DNA from: Pegea sp. RAD2-039
Lineage: Eukaryota; Chordata; Thaliacea; Salpida; Salpidae
Length of the DNA: 64,000 nt
Assembly (NCBI GenBank): GCA_034620365.1
Contig: JAQGEQ010000170.1
Span: 682,001-746,000 of the forward strand
Direction of reading: 5' to 3'
Shown one piece after another: positions 49,131-60,896 of this stretch. The translations under genes were made by a program, and so were the position numbers. The first letter of the stretch is position 1, and the number at the start of each line of letters is the position of its first letter. Under the pieces are notes generated by a model, which was not told the DNA's origin, did not search any database, and was given only the letters and a program-made list of their open reading frames with translations.

Positions 49131-52100
49131 TTTCAAAACAGCAACAAATATTACTACTATAAAATGTAATTCAGCTGACTTCTTTAGCAATAGTGACGTC
49201 ATATAAAAATTGAGAGAGTTGAGAAGAAGTATTCTCTCGGATAGACACGTGATGTTGTAACTCCCTTTTGATTTTGTGATCTTAACAATAAAATGAAGCT
49301 TTTTAATGATTATCATTTTCATTTGCCGTTTTAAAATAATGTTATCTTACGATAAAATCATAAAATGATGAATAATCATAAAATAAAACTATTTTTTCAA
49401 TTTGTTACATTTTATAAACTGAGTCATTATTTTTACACCAATACTCCTTAAATCAAGGTTCAAATACGTAAAAGTCTTTGAAGTGTAGCATTTAATTTCA
49501 TTCGAAAAACTTTTATTATTATAAAGTTAGATTTAAATTTTTTTTTGTAATAACTTATTATTTTCTTAGTTAAAAGATGTCTTGTAAATCATATTTTCAA
49601 AATTGAGTAATGAAATTTATATCAATTAAATTAATCTTAAAATATTAGCTCGATTTTTGTCCTTAAAATTGAAACAATTTTTCAAAAACAAAAATTTGAT
49701 TTGAACAATTAAATCTGAAATTTTAACTTTTTAGTTTTTTACATTTTTAATAAATCAAAAAAATCCAAATTATTATTTAATCGATTTTTGTTTTACTTTA
49801 ATGTTTTTTACAAAAAGTGAAATTGATGCGTCGCTCAAGTGCTTAGGGATTCAAAACAAAAGTGCGAAAAATAAAAGTTCTTATCACAAAAACCAAAAAG
49901 AAAACTCCTTTTAATTTTGAAATAATATTTTGAAACACCAAAGAAAGTCTGATAACAGTTCATATTTGCTGACTAATTTAAATTACAAAATTTTAAACTC
50001 TGCAAATTGTTCAGTGTTTCTAATTATAAATATATAAATTTCAAGGCATTTATCAAAATTTATTGGACTTTTTTTACATTTATTTAAAGAAATTTTCTAT
50101 ATCTACATTTTTTATGTTTTCTAATTAAGCTAAGTGATCTTTTCAATTATTTTCTAAACAAAAATATTAGAAATTTAAATATAGAAACTATCTTTATACT
50201 TTTCCTTCTGTTGATTTTTTCTTGATATATCGTTTGAAATTTTTCTCACATTTCTTATTCTTTATCTTTAAACTTCAAAGAACTGTTGGATGATAAACGA
50301 ATAAAACGACTTACAAAAAATTTATTTTATTTTTTATTTAGTTAAAATCTGAAATAAATAGAATATATAGGAAAAATCTATATTTAAAAACTCCTTTAAA
50401 TATAAAAACTTTTATCGGCTATATGATAAAGTTTAAGTAATCTTATCTGGAAACACCTCACTTAGATCGGCTTCCAGTTTAAGATAAACTTACAGTGTGT
50501 AGCCAAGCGTAACTTAATTATTTCAAATTGAAACTTGATTTGAAATTAGCAATAAATAGTTTTAGAAAGCCTTTGGAAGAGGTCTCTGATTCCTCCAAAC
50601 TTATCTCTGATAGCTAAAATTTTAAAAAGTCTTTTAATTGATCAATAAATCCTAAGAATATATGGAATTAGTCTTTCTAATCATTGAGGTCTGTTGTTGC
50701 TAAGTAATCTGAGTTGTTACTGAGTCCGAATCAATTTGCCTAGCAACAGTTTGAGAGTAAAATTTAACAATAGTTAAAAAATAGTTTAGAAAAGAAATGA
50801 CATTTTTTTTTACTTCAAAAATATAAACTCAGAATAGATTAACTAATAAGCAAATTGTTTGATCAAATTGAAATTGAGGTAGGTTAATCGAAAATTTCAA
50901 ATCTGATTTACTACTTTTTTGATGTTTTAAAACAAAAGGGCTGATATTTGTTCTATTCAATTAGTTTTTAAAAAATTGTTTCTGAAATGATGCTCAGAAA
51001 TAAACATCCGCTAGATAGCGCTAATACATACTCAAAGCTTTCAGAGAAAATCTCAATGATAAGTACTTTATTCAATTCTACGAAATTAAGAATTTTGAAA
51101 GGTCAGTTTTAAGACAATTTAAAATAGTTGAAAAAGCGATTAAATGAAATTAAAATAAATTTTATCCATTTTCATTAATACCCTCAGCTGATTATTTACC
51201 TTTTCATGCAGTTTAAACCACAAACACATGTATTAATTATCCATCAAAAACAAATTACGTAACAGCGCCACCTTGAGATAAAAGAATGATTAAATAAACA
51301 TGAAGTTACAGTTACAAGTTTAAATATAATTTAATTATTTAGTTTTGTGTTTTGTAAAGTGATTAAATTAGTTGAACAATTATTTGAAATATTAATACAA
51401 GTACTATTATTCTAGAAAGACTTAAATAACTTCCACAACAGATATGTTTGAATTTAAATTAGTTCTTTAATTAGATTTTAGCTCTTTTTGCATTAAATCG
51501 GGTTTTATTTTTAGAAAAATGAATAAATATTTAGTAGATATCTACTATTTCTTAGAAATTGTAATTTTGTAGCTTGAGTGAGAAAATAAAAGTTCTCAAA
51601 AAACTTATGAGAAAACGTTTTAGGTTATTATTGGCAGAAATATAATTCAATGTAAATTTGTTGAAAACTAATTATATTATCGTGATAAAACAATGATAAT
51701 TTCATTTTTACATTCTTTCATTTCTTATATAATGAACTTTATTTTTAAATTTAGAAAATGAGTTTTTACAATAATTATTTGCGAATTATGAATATCTGAA
51801 TTAAATTGTAAAATTTCGAAAGAAGTAAATGCAAAACAATAAAAAAGAAATGAATGATTAAACAATTCGCTTTGTTAACTTTTGTTTGAAGATAAAAGAA
51901 CTTTGAACAGCTTATATAAGTCAGTTTACAGGAAATAACAATTCTAACAAAAACTTATTATATATTTCCAAACAATTAGACAATGATCAATAAATGGTTT
52001 AAAACACAGAAGTTTCAATTCATCTTTTGCTCTAATCTCAATTTTTTTCAACTTTTTAACGATAAACAATTGAACAAAGTTATAATTAGAAATTATGCAT

Positions 52101-53686
52101 TTGTCACGTGGTAGTTACATCTGAACTTGCATCACGTGATGCTAATACTTTGTTTAATAGAGGAGGAAACAATATGATCAAACAATAGATAACATATTTG
52201 ATATTTTTATTGATAACCATTTCAAATTAAACAAACAATTATCATTGATATGGCTTACAAGGAGTTGTTAGATAAAAATTGAATTTATTTAAGAGAAATC
52301 TCGCGCGTTATAGTTTAATTAAATCGATTTTCATCGTAGCGAAGATATATTGAAATTTCTGTTGTATTTTTGTTTAGGAAAAATAATAATAAATTTATTA
52401 AAAGTTTTGAACAAAACTGGAACATATCAACAGAAAGCTGCTTTCAGTGTAACTAAGTTTTTACAATTAGTGACATTTTTGGTCGTTTTCACCTGTGGCT
52501 TTCTTTATTCTAGCATATTAAGGCGTGCGTTGCGTAAGTTCCGGTGGAAGCACCACACTACTTGCCTTTTCAACTTTAACTTTTCTTATTTAAAGTTTAA
52601 AATTAGTTTTTAATCGAAAAGCAAAAAGTTTCTCAGTTGAAGACTTTGTAAGGGAAAAGTCAAATCTAGCTCGGAATTTTTATTTTTTTTCTTCTAATTC
52701 TTTATGACGTAGAATTCATAGAGAAAATTTTTAATAAAAATTGAAAACCCAAAAGTTTAAATTACTGCAAAATAAATAAATGTTCAATCTAAGTTAAGAA
52801 AATTAAAATTAATAGATAAATTTAAAGAAAGGAGGAAATAGATTATGACTAGCTGATGTTTCTATTCAAATGAAATAAAGAGTAAATTACCTTTCAGTGA
52901 AATATCTTTATTTGTACAATTTCAAAATTACAATTTAGAAATTCATTTTCAATTTAGAGGATTCCCCTTTTTACTGAGTAAAATTTCAGTTTTTAGTTTT
53001 GAGATATGATAAGTAACAGCATGTGAACGAGCTTTACCTAAGCTGATTTATCGAAAATCTGATTTCTTTAATATGCGTCACCACAAATGATATTTGAGAG
53101 ATCGTGACGTCATCAGCAGCAGATTTTTTACCAACACTTTTGGCATAAAACAAATATTTAGAATAAAATGGTAATTTGCCTCATCACAAAGTTGCACCGA
53201 TAAATGCATTGTCTTTGTTTTGCTTTTAACTTTGAAAATTGAAAAGTAAACAAAATTCTACAATCGTTTTTTATTTTCAAAAAAAAAATATTTATCTTTT
53301 AAAAGAGGTTTGATTTAATGAGATCACGTGACGTTGAACTACGTTCACCCCGGATTTGGCAGTAGCCAAATTTGTAGCTGGAAACAGCAGCTGAATTTCA
53401 TTTTAGGCTTTTCCGAGAATTTTCACCAGCTGAAAATTGAGATATTCATATTTCATTTAGTTACACATAATATTGATATTATTAAGAAATAAAAAGTTGT
53501 AAATTGGAAAATCTTTATTTTTTTCTATTAAACATTTTTAATTAAAAAATTTTTCTAAAAACTTTTCACAAAAACAATTTATTTTTTATTTTTTAGAAAA
53601 AAATTTAAATTTTTCAGTTTAGGGAATTTTTGATCTCGTTTCACATAACTGCGTTTTGAAACGCATTTTTTCCCTGTTTTGTCGTC
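49131..53686. other. Long AT-rich intergenic region
   Basis: Between the divergent MFS and RGL genes. No exon with convincing content; the 87-codon frame at 52350-52613 is hydrophobic but has no splice partners or family. Palindromes TCACGTGA (near 52131 and 53325) and TGACGTCA (53104) cluster toward the RGL side and could belong to its promoter. Confidence 0.5.
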
Positions 53687-53776
53687 ATGGTGATGATGAC
53701 GTCATTACCATCGTTACCGATAAACTGCGAAAATGATTCTGACCAAGAAGAGAGCTCAAACGGAGATATTTTTCAG
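53687..53776 (+). CDS. Candidate alternative first exon 1a of the RGL gene
   Basis: ATG 53687 opens 30 codons (MVMMTSLPSLPINCENDSDQ, then an acidic Ser-rich end IFQ) closed by CAG|GTAATT. It ends in phase 0, matching the phase-0 acceptor at 58190. TGACGTCA lies over the first codons. No family match for so short a piece. Confidence 0.45.
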
Positions 53777-55994
53777 GTAATTTTTCACTTTTATACTTTT
53801 TAGATGTAATTTCGAATTACTGATTGTGTCTTTATAATGTTTGAGAACTGAGGTATAAAAAAAAGAGTTAGAAAACAGAAGAACAACTTTTGCAGAAATA
53901 ACTTTAAAAGAAAAAACTTAAAAATTGACCTTTTAGAGAACTATGAACTTTTGACTGTTACAGATTTGTGGAGAATTTGTCTCATTTTTTGTTTATAAAC
54001 AAACAAAAGTAAGATTCTTTAAACTTAGCTCGAGAAATAAAATTGTCAAGTTTGTACAACCAGCGTGGTGTTGAGACTAAAAATGTGAAAATATCGTTTC
54101 TACAGAGAAAGAAAAACATATAAATTAAAAATATCGAAAAATAAAAGGTTTCAGAATAGTTTTTGAATGTTGTTGTTGAGTTGAAAAGAAGTTACGAGCT
54201 CAGCATTTTGCTATATTATCATTTGACGTGTTTGACATCTATAAATTGGATGACGTCATCAAATAAAGGAGTCAATACGTCTATGAGCTGATTCTTTTTA
54301 GGGTTGTTAGAACTGAGTCTTATCAAATGTCAGAAACGTTTAGAAAATTAAAAGAAATTTATTTGTGTTCAGTTTATTTCAAGAGATATTTAACATTTTA
54401 GTTTTTATGCAAGTTTTTAAACAACTGATATGAAATTACTAAAAACGTTTTCAGTTTGAGTTTTTTCATAGATTTATTGATTATTAAGAACAGTCTGACT
54501 TAAAACAGATAAAAAAGATGATAAAAGTAAACTACTTTTGTTGAATAAATAAACATAAAATAAACTTTATATATAAACACTTGTGACTTTGTTTATATTT
54601 TTGTTTTTATTTTTATCCTATAAAAACCTATTTAAGAAAAAATTTTATAAAAAACTTATATTTATCTTGTTTCAGTTAATACAATTGTAGTTAACGTCAA
54701 TTGTAATGTACAAGGTTCAAAAAGTATTAACAACATTTATTAAAAACTGTTTGAAGTAAATACTGTTAAAATTGTAGTTTTATATTTTTAAATTTATTTT
54801 ATTCATTTTTTTTTGATTTGTTAGATTGTAGTTCTTTTCAACATATGTAAGCTTTTGAAATGTAAGTTTTATTACAGTTTTTCTTAAAGTGTATTTGATT
54901 GAAAGTAATATTGTTTTCATTCTAAGAAATGGTTTGAGAAGGTTTAATTTTGATATTCTACAGTTAATTGAAAAGTTTTAACAGATTATACCTCTTTTTA
55001 GTGTTTTCACCTCCAAAAAATTAGCTGAACAAACTTTGTTTAGTTTGATAATTATTTTTTAATTTGCTTTGTGTAGTTTTTGTATTCTTATACTTTTTAT
55101 AAGGAGAACTTTTCTTCAAAATAAAACGTATTCAAAATCAGATTTTTTATTTGTTAAAATAAAATGATCTATTTTTCTTTTTTAGCAGTTATTTAGTGAT
55201 TATATTAATTAATTTCAAGTTTTATAAAAACTTCTACAATAAACATTTAATGGTGTTTTATTTCATAGACTTAATTTCTTTGTTCAAAACTGAATTTGTA
55301 GAAAAAGTTAAAAAAATATGTTTGAAGCAATTTCTGAATTTGTATAAAACAATTTTTAGTGATTTAATAAAACATGAAAAATATTTTGATTATTTGTCAT
55401 ATATAGTAAATAAACATTTAAGTTTGAAGCTATTTATGAGCATGTTGAAAAAAAATTCAGTACTGAACAAGTTTATTGTTCTGTAATCACATTTATTTGT
55501 TTTGCTTCAAATTTTCAACAAATTGTTTTCAACGCTAAAGTAAATTAAATAATTTGTTTTTAAATTTATTTTCAGATTGTAGATTTGTCTTAAAAAAAGT
55601 TCTTATAAAAATTATTGTTTAATTCCTAAAAATTAAAGTCTGAATTTATTAATTCAAAATAGTTTTGATTTTATTAATTGATTAATTTAATTAATTAGCA
55701 TTCCTTGACAGATTCCCACATTGCTGATATATTAGTCAAATCACATTACTTTTTCAACATTTTATAGAGAATTTTATGCAAATTTTTATTCTACTTTCTT
55801 TCAAATAATAAGCTTCGAAAGCGTTTGGGTATTAGAAGTAAAGATAGAAGATAAAAACGTTTTGCTGAAAGCAAATTCAACCAAATTTACATTTTTAACA
55901 ACTTTTTCTCCTTAAATTATCTAATTATATTTTTTGTTGTCTTTCATCCAAGTGTAAGAATCGATTTAAAATTCAGAATAAAAGTTCACACTTG
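53777..55994. other. Intronic or intergenic AT-rich DNA
   Basis: Nothing recognised apart from TGACGTCA at 54250. The 96-codon frame at 55196-55486 is a low-complexity A/T product. Confidence 0.5.
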
Positions 55995-56153
55995 ATGAAG
56001 TCCAAATTAAAAAATTCGTTTAATCGAAGAAGAAGATGTAGTTGTAAGAAGACCAAGCCGCCAAATTTGCCCAACCATATCAGCTGGTGTTGGTGTGATA
56101 TCAAACCATATGTGAACCAGTCACAATCAATGATTTGTCATTTATACACTAGT
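55995..56153 (+). CDS. Candidate alternative first exon 1b of the RGL gene
   Basis: ATG 55995 opens 53 codons ending ACTAGT|GTAAGT, a strong donor in phase 0 that could join the 58190 exon. The translation is basic then Cys/Trp-rich (RRRRCSCKKTKPPNLPNHIS; WCWCDIKP). Such a Cys-Trp cluster could bind membrane or zinc, but no family is recognised. Confidence 0.4.
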
Positions 56154-56937
56154 GTAAGTTTCATTTTTTATTTAACAGTCAACAATTTTATACACGATAT
56201 TAGATTTACAATTAAAGTTGGAATGTTTGAGATCTAAAGATTAAGAAGGAATATTTTTAAGTTGTTGATTTTCATCAGTCAAAATCTTCATGTTTTCATC
56301 TCTACAGATTTAATCTAATTTTTTTTAAACTAAGATATTATAATGCCATCTAGCGATAGATAATCAAAACATTTGTTGTCAGAAAATGTGATTAGGGTTG
56401 AAGATAACTTAATCTATCAATTATATTATTTTTAGATTTTATAAATAAACAAAAAGAAGAACTTTTTTTTACTTTCAGTAAAAGCTCTATTAAAAGTGTT
56501 TGCGTTAAATTTTTGAATAAAAAAATTTGATTAATGTAATTAAGTCGATGACGTCATACCTTCGTGACATAGTTACAGCAGAGTTTAAAAATAAAACTCG
56601 ATTAACATTTCGATAGTTTGATTCATTAGTAAATATGAATCGATCTTCTAATTCTTAATATTTTCACAAGATTTAGTTTGTTTTAAAGAATAGTGAGAAG
56701 TTAGCTTGCTTGTTGTATTCTTCAAAGAAATTTATGAAAAACAGAAAAAAAGGACATTCAATCTGGAGTCGATAGTTTTCTTTGTTTCTTTTTATTCTAG
56801 ATTGTGACAGAAGTGAAAATAACTTGCCAGTTTATTTCTTTGAATAAAAACAGTTTTAAAGCAATTCAAAAAAAAATTGCTTCAAGTGCTCAGTTTGAAT
56901 TAGATGAAAGCAGTTGGAAGAAAACCGAAATAAAAAA
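56154..56937. other. Spacer within the RGL 5' region
   Basis: AT-rich, one TGACGTCA at 56549. Nothing else recognised. Confidence 0.5.
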
Positions 56938-57235
56938 TTGCTAGCCGTTTGTAGATGGTTGCTAGCTGGTTGTAGATGGTTACTAAGTGGTTGTCGATGG
57001 TTGCTAGCTGGTTGTAGATGGTTACTAAGTGGTTGTAGATAGTTGCTGATTGGTTGTAGATGGTTGCTAGCTGAATGTGGATGGTTGCTAGCTGAATGTG
57101 GATGATTGCTAGCTGATTGTGGATGGTTTCTAGCTGGTTGTAGATGGTTATTAAGTGGTTGTATATGGTTTCTAGCTGGTTACTAAATGGTTGTAGATGG
57201 TTGCTAGCTGGTTGTAAATAGTTTCTTGCTCGTGT
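56938..57235. repeat. Degenerate minisatellite 4 (20-21 bp unit)
   Basis: About 14 diverged copies of GGTTGTAGATGGTTGCTAGCT, alternating with GGTTGTAGATGGTTACTAAGT and GCTGAATGTGGATGGTTGCT. The reverse complement, CAACCAGCTAGCAACCATCTA, is very close to the unit of minisatellite 1 (CAACCAGTAGCAACCAACAA). It lies upstream of exon 57830, in an intron if exon 1a or 1b is used. Confidence 0.85.
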
Positions 57236-57829
57236 TGAATAGCCAGCGATAATTTATATTCTAATAAAACATATTCAGATAGAATTTTTTGGGAATACCG
57301 GTAGTTGGTCATTTTCCTTCAGATAAAATGTCAAAAAGGAATTTTGTGTTAAAGTTGATTGAAACTTTACAACAATTTCTATCTACATATGCTGGCAGAT
57401 TTTCAAACTAAGGATTATATAAAAGAAATTTAGAGAATGTCTTAATTTAGAGAAAGCTGTTTTATGGTTGAATTAGTTTATGATTATTACATCCTTACAA
57501 CAGGGTCAGAACTTTTTTGCAAGATTAAGAGATTATTTACAATTAGGAAGTAATTGCTTTAAACACTTTTAATCGCTTCCACATTTCAACTTGTATCTTC
57601 ATGACGTCATCAACAGCGCTACCGCGTGACTGAATGTCTTCAGATTAGCAAATTTGTTTTATAACTCAATTTATATCAATAAATAATTCTATAGTATATA
57701 ATCAATAGCGGTTGTGACGTCATCAGGTAGTCGCGATTATTTGTCAGATTAGATGAGTAATTGGTTTGTTGTTGCTTAGTTTATGAGGTTTGAAACTATT
57801 TCTATTTTGTAGTTGAGACGGTATAAGAG

Positions 57830-60800
57830 ATGTTGCTAGCTGGTGTAACAGGAACGGGCTTCTTCAGACATCGCTCATTTACTACTAATGATCTCAGTGC
57901 TTATAAAGTGAGGCGGAAGTTGCTGAGTATGCTGAAAGATGACAAATCAGCTGCAAAAGATAGAAAATCAGTGATACGTCTTCATGGTTCCCTAGGAAAG
58001 AAGTGGGCAAGATTTTTAAGGAAGAGTGATTTAAGTGGAAGTGTTCCTAGAATCAGGTTAAAGACGAGATCTAATCTCAGAAACACTTTTAAAACAAAAA
58101 AGGTGAAAAAAGAAGCAACAAAACTAATCGAGCCCGCCGCGCAGTGATGACGTCATCATCACGTGATCATCAGCTTGTGTTTGTTTTAGGACAATGAAGT
58201 TGAGCTGACAGAAGAGTGTATTGATGACGTCATCTACAACGTCAAGTTAAAGAAGATCACGCAGTCTCTGACGTCACCGGTAACCCCATTCGCTTGAATC
58301 ACTTCATGTGACGTGACGTCATTAATAGCTTAGCGATGGATTAGTGACGAAAACGCGAAAAGTCTTCTACATCAAAGCAGCGACTCTAAATCAACTTGCA
58401 TCCAAGATGTGCCGCTTCCAGTTAGAAGACCAGAAGAGCGAGACTTTCGAAAAAAACTTTATTAATGTCTTTCTCGAGACTTTTAGATCTTACGTCACTT
58501 CCGATCAACTTCTCGATGCCATCTTCACCGAGTGAGTTAATGACGTCATCACCGCCACTTTTGTCATAAAAGAAAATTGAAATTTACAGAAGCGCGCGAA
58601 TCGATGATGCCATTGACGGTTGTGACCACGCTGAGTTAAGCAGGTTAACAAGATCATGACGTAGTTATCATGTCGACTGATGACGTCATCCTCAGATCAT
58701 GGGAGGCAGGATTGAGATGTTGGGTCGAGAAGTTTTTCCGGATCGATTTCTATTCATCACGTGATCAACATCCGCTGTTGGCCAAGCTAATCGCGTTCGC
58801 GACCGATCGATGCGCGCATCTGAGCATCTCAGAAGAGGAAGAAGAGCTGAGAAGATCGTTTGTTGATTATCTGAAGGAGAAGATGCAAGATGCAAGACTC
58901 GCTCAATTACATGAAAATGATGATTCTGGTGAGTGTCACGGTTGAGTGGTTTCGATGACGTCACGCCTAACTGAGCTAACACTCCAATGACGTCACAGTT
59001 GAGATCAAGAAATCGGAATCCTTTTTTGGTCTTCATCATGAAACTGAGATCGTGTGTCTTGCTCTGGAAGAGTATTCCACCAACATCCAATCCTGTCGTG
59101 TCTTCCTCAATGATCTTTCCGCTGAATTCATCGCCACTCAGATGTCCATCGAAGATGCAGTAAGTCCTCAACTTCATCTTCATCTTTTTCTGATCCTGAT
59201 CATTTTTCTGATCTTCGCTAATCCTCATCTTCCAGAGACTTTTCCTCCAAGTCGCCCCACATATGTGCATGAAAGCAGTCCGCCGTTGGGACAACAAGCC
59301 GGTCACCATCAAAGCCACGATTGACCGTTTCAACTCAGTGGTCTACAATGTTTTGTCCACGACTCTTTGTCCACCTCTGAAACTCTCCCAAAGGGTCAAA
59401 ATCATCTGCAAATGGATTGAGGTCGCTTTAGTGAGTGCCTGTCCACATTTAAGGACCGGATCAAAAACATGTTTTCAGTTTTGTCATGATCAACGTAATT
59501 TCGCATCTTTGCACGCAATCACATCGAGTCTTCAGACACACGCGGTTGTGAGGTTGAAGAGAGTTTGGCAGAACATCCCTTCCACTTATCGAGGTCTTCT
59601 TGAGCAACTCGCATCCATAAGTCCTAAAGATCACATCATGAAAGTAAGATCTTCATCTCATCAAGACCTAATCTTACAATTGACTCGAAGCCCGGTGTAG
59701 GAAAATGGGAGTCTGGGGGTCTTCGGAGCCGACTCCGTAAAGACGCGATGAGGAAGCAACATCCAATTGACGTCATACAGACCTACGGAACGATCCCATA
59801 TCTCGGGCACATATTTCATGATCTCATCTACCTCAATTCTGCTCTTCCTGATCTTCGTCAGGTATCTTTAATCTTCCTTCATCCCAAATCAACATCCAGC
59901 TGATCTTCAACAGGATAAGATCAACTTTGAGAAGTGCAGACGCGAATTTGAGTATCTGGCCCAGCTTCATCTTTGGCAAGTGTCCTGTAAGGGATACCGT
60001 CTGCTCGTTGCCGACCAGATCTTTACCAATTGGTTCGATTCCATCGACCGCGTCCATGACGTCAAAGAAGCGTGAGTAACAAATAGCGACGTGATGTCTC
60101 TAATCAACTCTCAAATAGCGAGGCGCTCTCTGAGAAGATCCAACCAAGCATCAGTCCCTCAAATAGTTGCGTGTCCACAAAAAGTCACGAGTAAGTGATG
60201 ACGTCATCACTGCGTTGTAACTAACCGATGTTTTTTAGGGGAATCACCGCCGTCCGTCGCAACTCGTCTTGCATGTCATCGGGTAGTGATGTTACTGGTC
60301 GCGATTCATCATCATCGACCACTCCCAGGTTCACTGGTCACCAACCGCTGACCACTAAAAGTCTCTCTTTGTCTCTCAGATCGAGTGTGACGTCATTGTT
60401 GACGGAAGATGCAAAAGTGGACCAGGTGAGTTTGAGGAGATTTGAGATGTAAAAAGATTGAGGTTTGTTGATTCAGGGCTCCGATGGAAGAAATATCAAC
60501 ATCGAGCTGATCTTGAAAAACTCTTCTAATAAACGCGTCTCTCAAGAAACCAAAGTAATTTTTTGAGGCAAGAAGTTGCTGAAGAGCTTACAAGTTGATT
60601 TTGTTGATGTTTTATTCAGTTGAATCCAAATCATAGAACAAATACTGTGATCAAAGAAGCGCTAAAAATCTTTGACGTCAACCAAAACAAATCGAGTTCA
60701 TTCGAACTTGTTCAAATATTTGATAATGGAAAAGGTTCAAAAGACTTTTCTTGAAATATTTATTTTAACTTTCACGAAATTCTTTTTGAAGAGTTAAAAA

Positions 60801-60891
60801 TTCCTGATGGCGAAAATGTGTTTTATGCGATGAACAGTTCAGAAAAAGATTTCAATTTTATTTTGCTGGAAAATGGAGCAGAATATAAACA
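57830..60891 (+). CDS. Ral guanine-nucleotide exchange factor (RalGDS/RGL family), 3' end beyond window
   Basis: Activates Ral GTPases downstream of Ras. Exons: 57830-58102, 58190-58279, 58329-58531, 58590-58643, 58696-58928, 58999-59159, 59236-59430, 59479-59643, 59691-59861, 59914-60071, 60119-60190, 60239-60425, 60477-60554, 60620-60734, 60792-60891, continuing past the array. Exon 57830 starts at the first ATG after an in-frame TAA and is basic. The second exon matches the RGL N-terminal ECIDDVIYNVKLKKI. RasGEF_N domain: NFINVFLETFRSYVTSDQLL. CDC25 domain: CLALEEYS, FIATQMSIEDA, RFNSVVYNVL, ICKWIEVA, NFASLHAITSSLQ, IPYLGHIFHDL and INFEKCRREFEYLAQL. A Ser-rich linker follows, then a Ras-association domain (NTVIKEALKIF; LKIPDGENVFYAMNSSEKDF). 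The family is clear; which RGL paralogue is not. The last visible exon ends CA|GTGAGT, phase 2. Confidence 0.9.
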
Positions 60892-60896
60892 GTGAG

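Noticed and set aside
52350..52613. 87-codon hydrophobic frame
   Set aside because: No splice partners, no family, typical A/T-rich chance frame (Phe/Leu/Lys).
55196..55486. 96-codon frame
   Set aside because: Low-complexity A/T product with no start context or homology.
58692..59333. 213-codon minus-strand frame
   Set aside because: Antisense shadow of RGL exons that carry the RasGEF motifs.
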